From: Nonomuraea maritima
GTDB lineage: Bacteria > Actinomycetota > Actinomycetes > Streptosporangiales > Streptosporangiaceae
Length of the DNA: 64,000 bases
Direction of reading: 5' to 3'
NCBI RefSeq assembly: GCF_900100395.1
Contig: NZ_FNFB01000003.1
Location: forward strand, 248,001 to 312,000
A model generated the notes under the pieces. That model was given only the letters and a program-made list of their open reading frames with translations. It had not been told where the DNA came from and did not search any database. Each line of letters opens with the position of its first letter. The first letter of the stretch is position 1. Position numbers and translations under genes: made by a program. Positions 62,771 through 64,000 of this stretch are shown here, in pieces.

Positions 62771-63736
62771 GTGCTGCAGGCCATCGGACTCAGTGGCCAG
62801 GACGAGAAGGTGTACGCCGCTCTGGTCCGCCGCGCGCAGGCCACCGCCGCCGAACTCGCCGCCGACTCCCACCTCCCGGCCACCGTCACGCGGCGCGTCC
62901 TGCAGTCGCTCAGCGACCTGGGCCTCGCCACCCGCTCCGCCGGCCGGCCCACCCGCTACATCGCCGCCCCACCCGACAGCAGCCTGGAAACGATCCTGCG
63001 CGAGCGCGAACGCGAGCTCGACGGGGTGCGCGCCCACATCCGCGTGCTCATGGACGCCTACCGCGCCGGCACCCGCTTCGCCCACCCCGGCGAGCTGATC
63101 GAGGTCATCTCGGGACGGGACGAGGTCAACCAGCGCTTCGTCCAGATGCAGCAGAGCACCCAGGTGGAGATGCGCGGCTTCGACCGGCCGCCGTACGCCG
63201 CGCCTGAGCAGCACACCCAGTCGAACCCCGTCGAACTCGACCTGCTGCGGCGCGGCGTGAAGTACCGCGTCATCTACGACACCAGCGTGCTGGAGCTGCC
63301 CGGCTGGCTCGACGACGTGACGGCCGGGATGCAGCACGGCGAACAGGCCCGCATCTCCGCCGACCTGCCGATGAAGCTGGCGATCTCCGACGACCGGCTG
63401 GCCATGATCCCGTTGCTGCGGGCGGGCGACAGCGCGGTCACCGCGTCGTACCTGATCCATCCGTCGCCGCTGCTGGACGCGCTGATCGCGTTGTTCGACG
63501 CGTTATGGGAGCGCAGCGTGCCCGTACGGCTGACGCCGCAGGGCACCGAGCTGTCGCAGGACGAGGAACGGCTCCTGACGCTGCTGGCGTCGGGAGCCAC
63601 GGACAAGGCGGCCAGCCGCGCGCTGGGCTGGAGCGAACGGACGGTGCAGCGGCACATCACCAAGCTGATGCGCCGCCTCGGCGCGCAGACCCGCTTCCAG
63701 GTAGCCATGGAAGCCACCCGCCGCGGCTGGATCTGA
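62771..63736 (+). CDS. TrmB-type/LuxR helix-turn-helix regulator
   Basis: A 321-aa regulator. The N-terminal TrmB-like winged helix is AIGLSGQDEKVYAALVRRAQATAAELAADSHLPATVTRRVLQSLSDLGLATRSAGRPTRY. A central ligand-binding part follows, and the C-terminal LuxR/GerE helix-turn-helix is LSQDEERLLTLLASGATDKAASRALGWSERTVQRHITKLMRRLGAQTRFQVAM. GTG 62771 has GGGGGAGG five bases upstream; a GTG at 62744 would add nine residues without a ribosome site. It probably controls the divergent secreted peptidase. Confidence 0.9.
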   Translation: MLQAIGLSGQDEKVYAALVRRAQATAAELAADSHLPATVTRRVLQSLSDLGLATRSAGRPTRYIAAPPDSSLETILRERERELDGVRAHIRVLMDAYRAGTRFAHPGELIEVISGRDEVNQRFVQMQQSTQVEMRGFDRPPYAAPEQHTQSNPVELDLLRRGVKYRVIYDTSVLELPGWLDDVTAGMQHGEQARISADLPMKLAISDDRLAMIPLLRAGDSAVTASYLIHPSPLLDALIALFDALWERSVPVRLTPQGTELSQDEERLLTLLASGATDKAASRALGWSERTVQRHITKLMRRLGAQTRFQVAMEATRRGWI

Positions 63737-63955
63737 CACCCCACCGCCCCACCACCACCCCCGGCTCCGCGCGGAACGGGAGGATCTGACACCCCCACGC
63801 TCCACCCCCGTGCGGGGCGGTGGGTCGAGGAGGGGGCTGGGCGCCGCGGATGGTGCTGACGCCCCCACACCTCGCCGAGCCCTCAGGCGTGTGGGGCGCT
63901 GGCGAGGGAGCTGACCCACCCCACACCCCACGGAGCCCGGTGTGTGGGGTGGGGG
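63737..63955. repeat. Degenerate repeats with hairpins, converging gene ends
   Basis: At least three imperfect copies of CTGAC followed by C-rich sequence (63736, 63786, 63858, 63911) are each coupled to GTGYGGGG-type complements. They form hairpins, the last between CTGACCC...CCCCACAC (63911-63926) and GTGTGGGG...GGGTCAG (about 63942-63959). They act as terminators for the regulator and the next minus-strand gene. Confidence 0.6.
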
Positions 63956-64000
63956 TCAGTTGCGGAGGCCGGCGAACAGGTCGTCTTCGTCGGCGGGGGA
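63956..64000 (-). CDS. 3' end of a minus-strand gene (partial)
   Basis: The minus strand reads PADEDDLFAGLRN then TGA, an acidic tail of a larger protein extending past the window. The frame is open to the edge (15 codons with the stop). The last hairpin overlaps the stop codon. The family cannot be told from 14 residues. Confidence 0.4.
   Translation of the reverse strand, partial: SPADEDDLFAGLRN

Overview
The window is a high-GC stretch of chromosome from a filamentous actinomycete, most likely of the Streptosporangiales (Nonomuraea- or Streptosporangium-like). This is inferred from very high GC at third codon positions, frequent GTG and TTG starts, a conservon (cvnABCD), an FxSxx-COOH peptide cluster, GpgS, a RamB-type regulator beside isocitrate lyase, and a fused MrpA/B antiporter. 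No rRNA, tRNA, CRISPR array or insertion sequence was seen. Gene density is normal, and most very long ORFs in other frames are GC shadows.

Left part (1-12.8 kb): the 3' end of an ABC-2 permease; a YcnI-type putative copper protein with a membrane partner; a three-gene ABC exporter; an HSL-family esterase; a siderophore-interacting protein behind an iron-box-like palindrome; and a membrane Ser/Thr kinase whose leader holds two interlocked inverted repeats. Isocitrate lyase (aceA) and a RamB-like regulator then diverge from a palindrome-rich intergenic region, followed by gpgS.

Centre-left (12.8-20.8 kb): an FxSxx-COOH RiPP locus. It holds a divergent NB-ARC/TPR protein (FxsT), a 54-aa precursor ending F-Q-S-A-L, a SIR2 protein, an nSTAND1/TPR ATPase, a radical SAM/SPASM maturase (FxsB) and an HExxH putative peptide-modification protein. 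SIR2 and STAND modules are typical of immune or cell-death signalling, so this looks like a peptide-modification system wired to an NAD-linked effector.

Middle (20.8-43.5 kb): a membrane PP2C phosphatase, a GH10 xylanase with a CGAAAATTTCG operator-like site, the cvnABCD conservon, an unpaired histidine kinase, an F420-type oxidoreductase, two tandem paralogous small secreted proteins, an unannotated 38-residue Arg/Trp-rich ORF, STAS and TetR regulators, a CBS protein, a KtrA-like RCK protein, a NADAR/KptA pair, RecD2 helicase, acetate kinase, a PaoABC-type aldehyde oxidoreductase and a DUF6328 membrane protein.

Right part (43.5-64 kb): a complete Mrp Na+/H+ antiporter operon (fused A/B, then C to G) in which MrpC carries a long coiled-coil tail; a secreted TAP-type peptidase; an SRPBCC protein; a Wadjet-like JetA-JetB-JetC operon with no JetD next to it; a large secreted subtilase with a PD40-type propeller; a divergent TrmB/LuxR regulator; hairpin-rich repeats; and the 3' end of one more gene.
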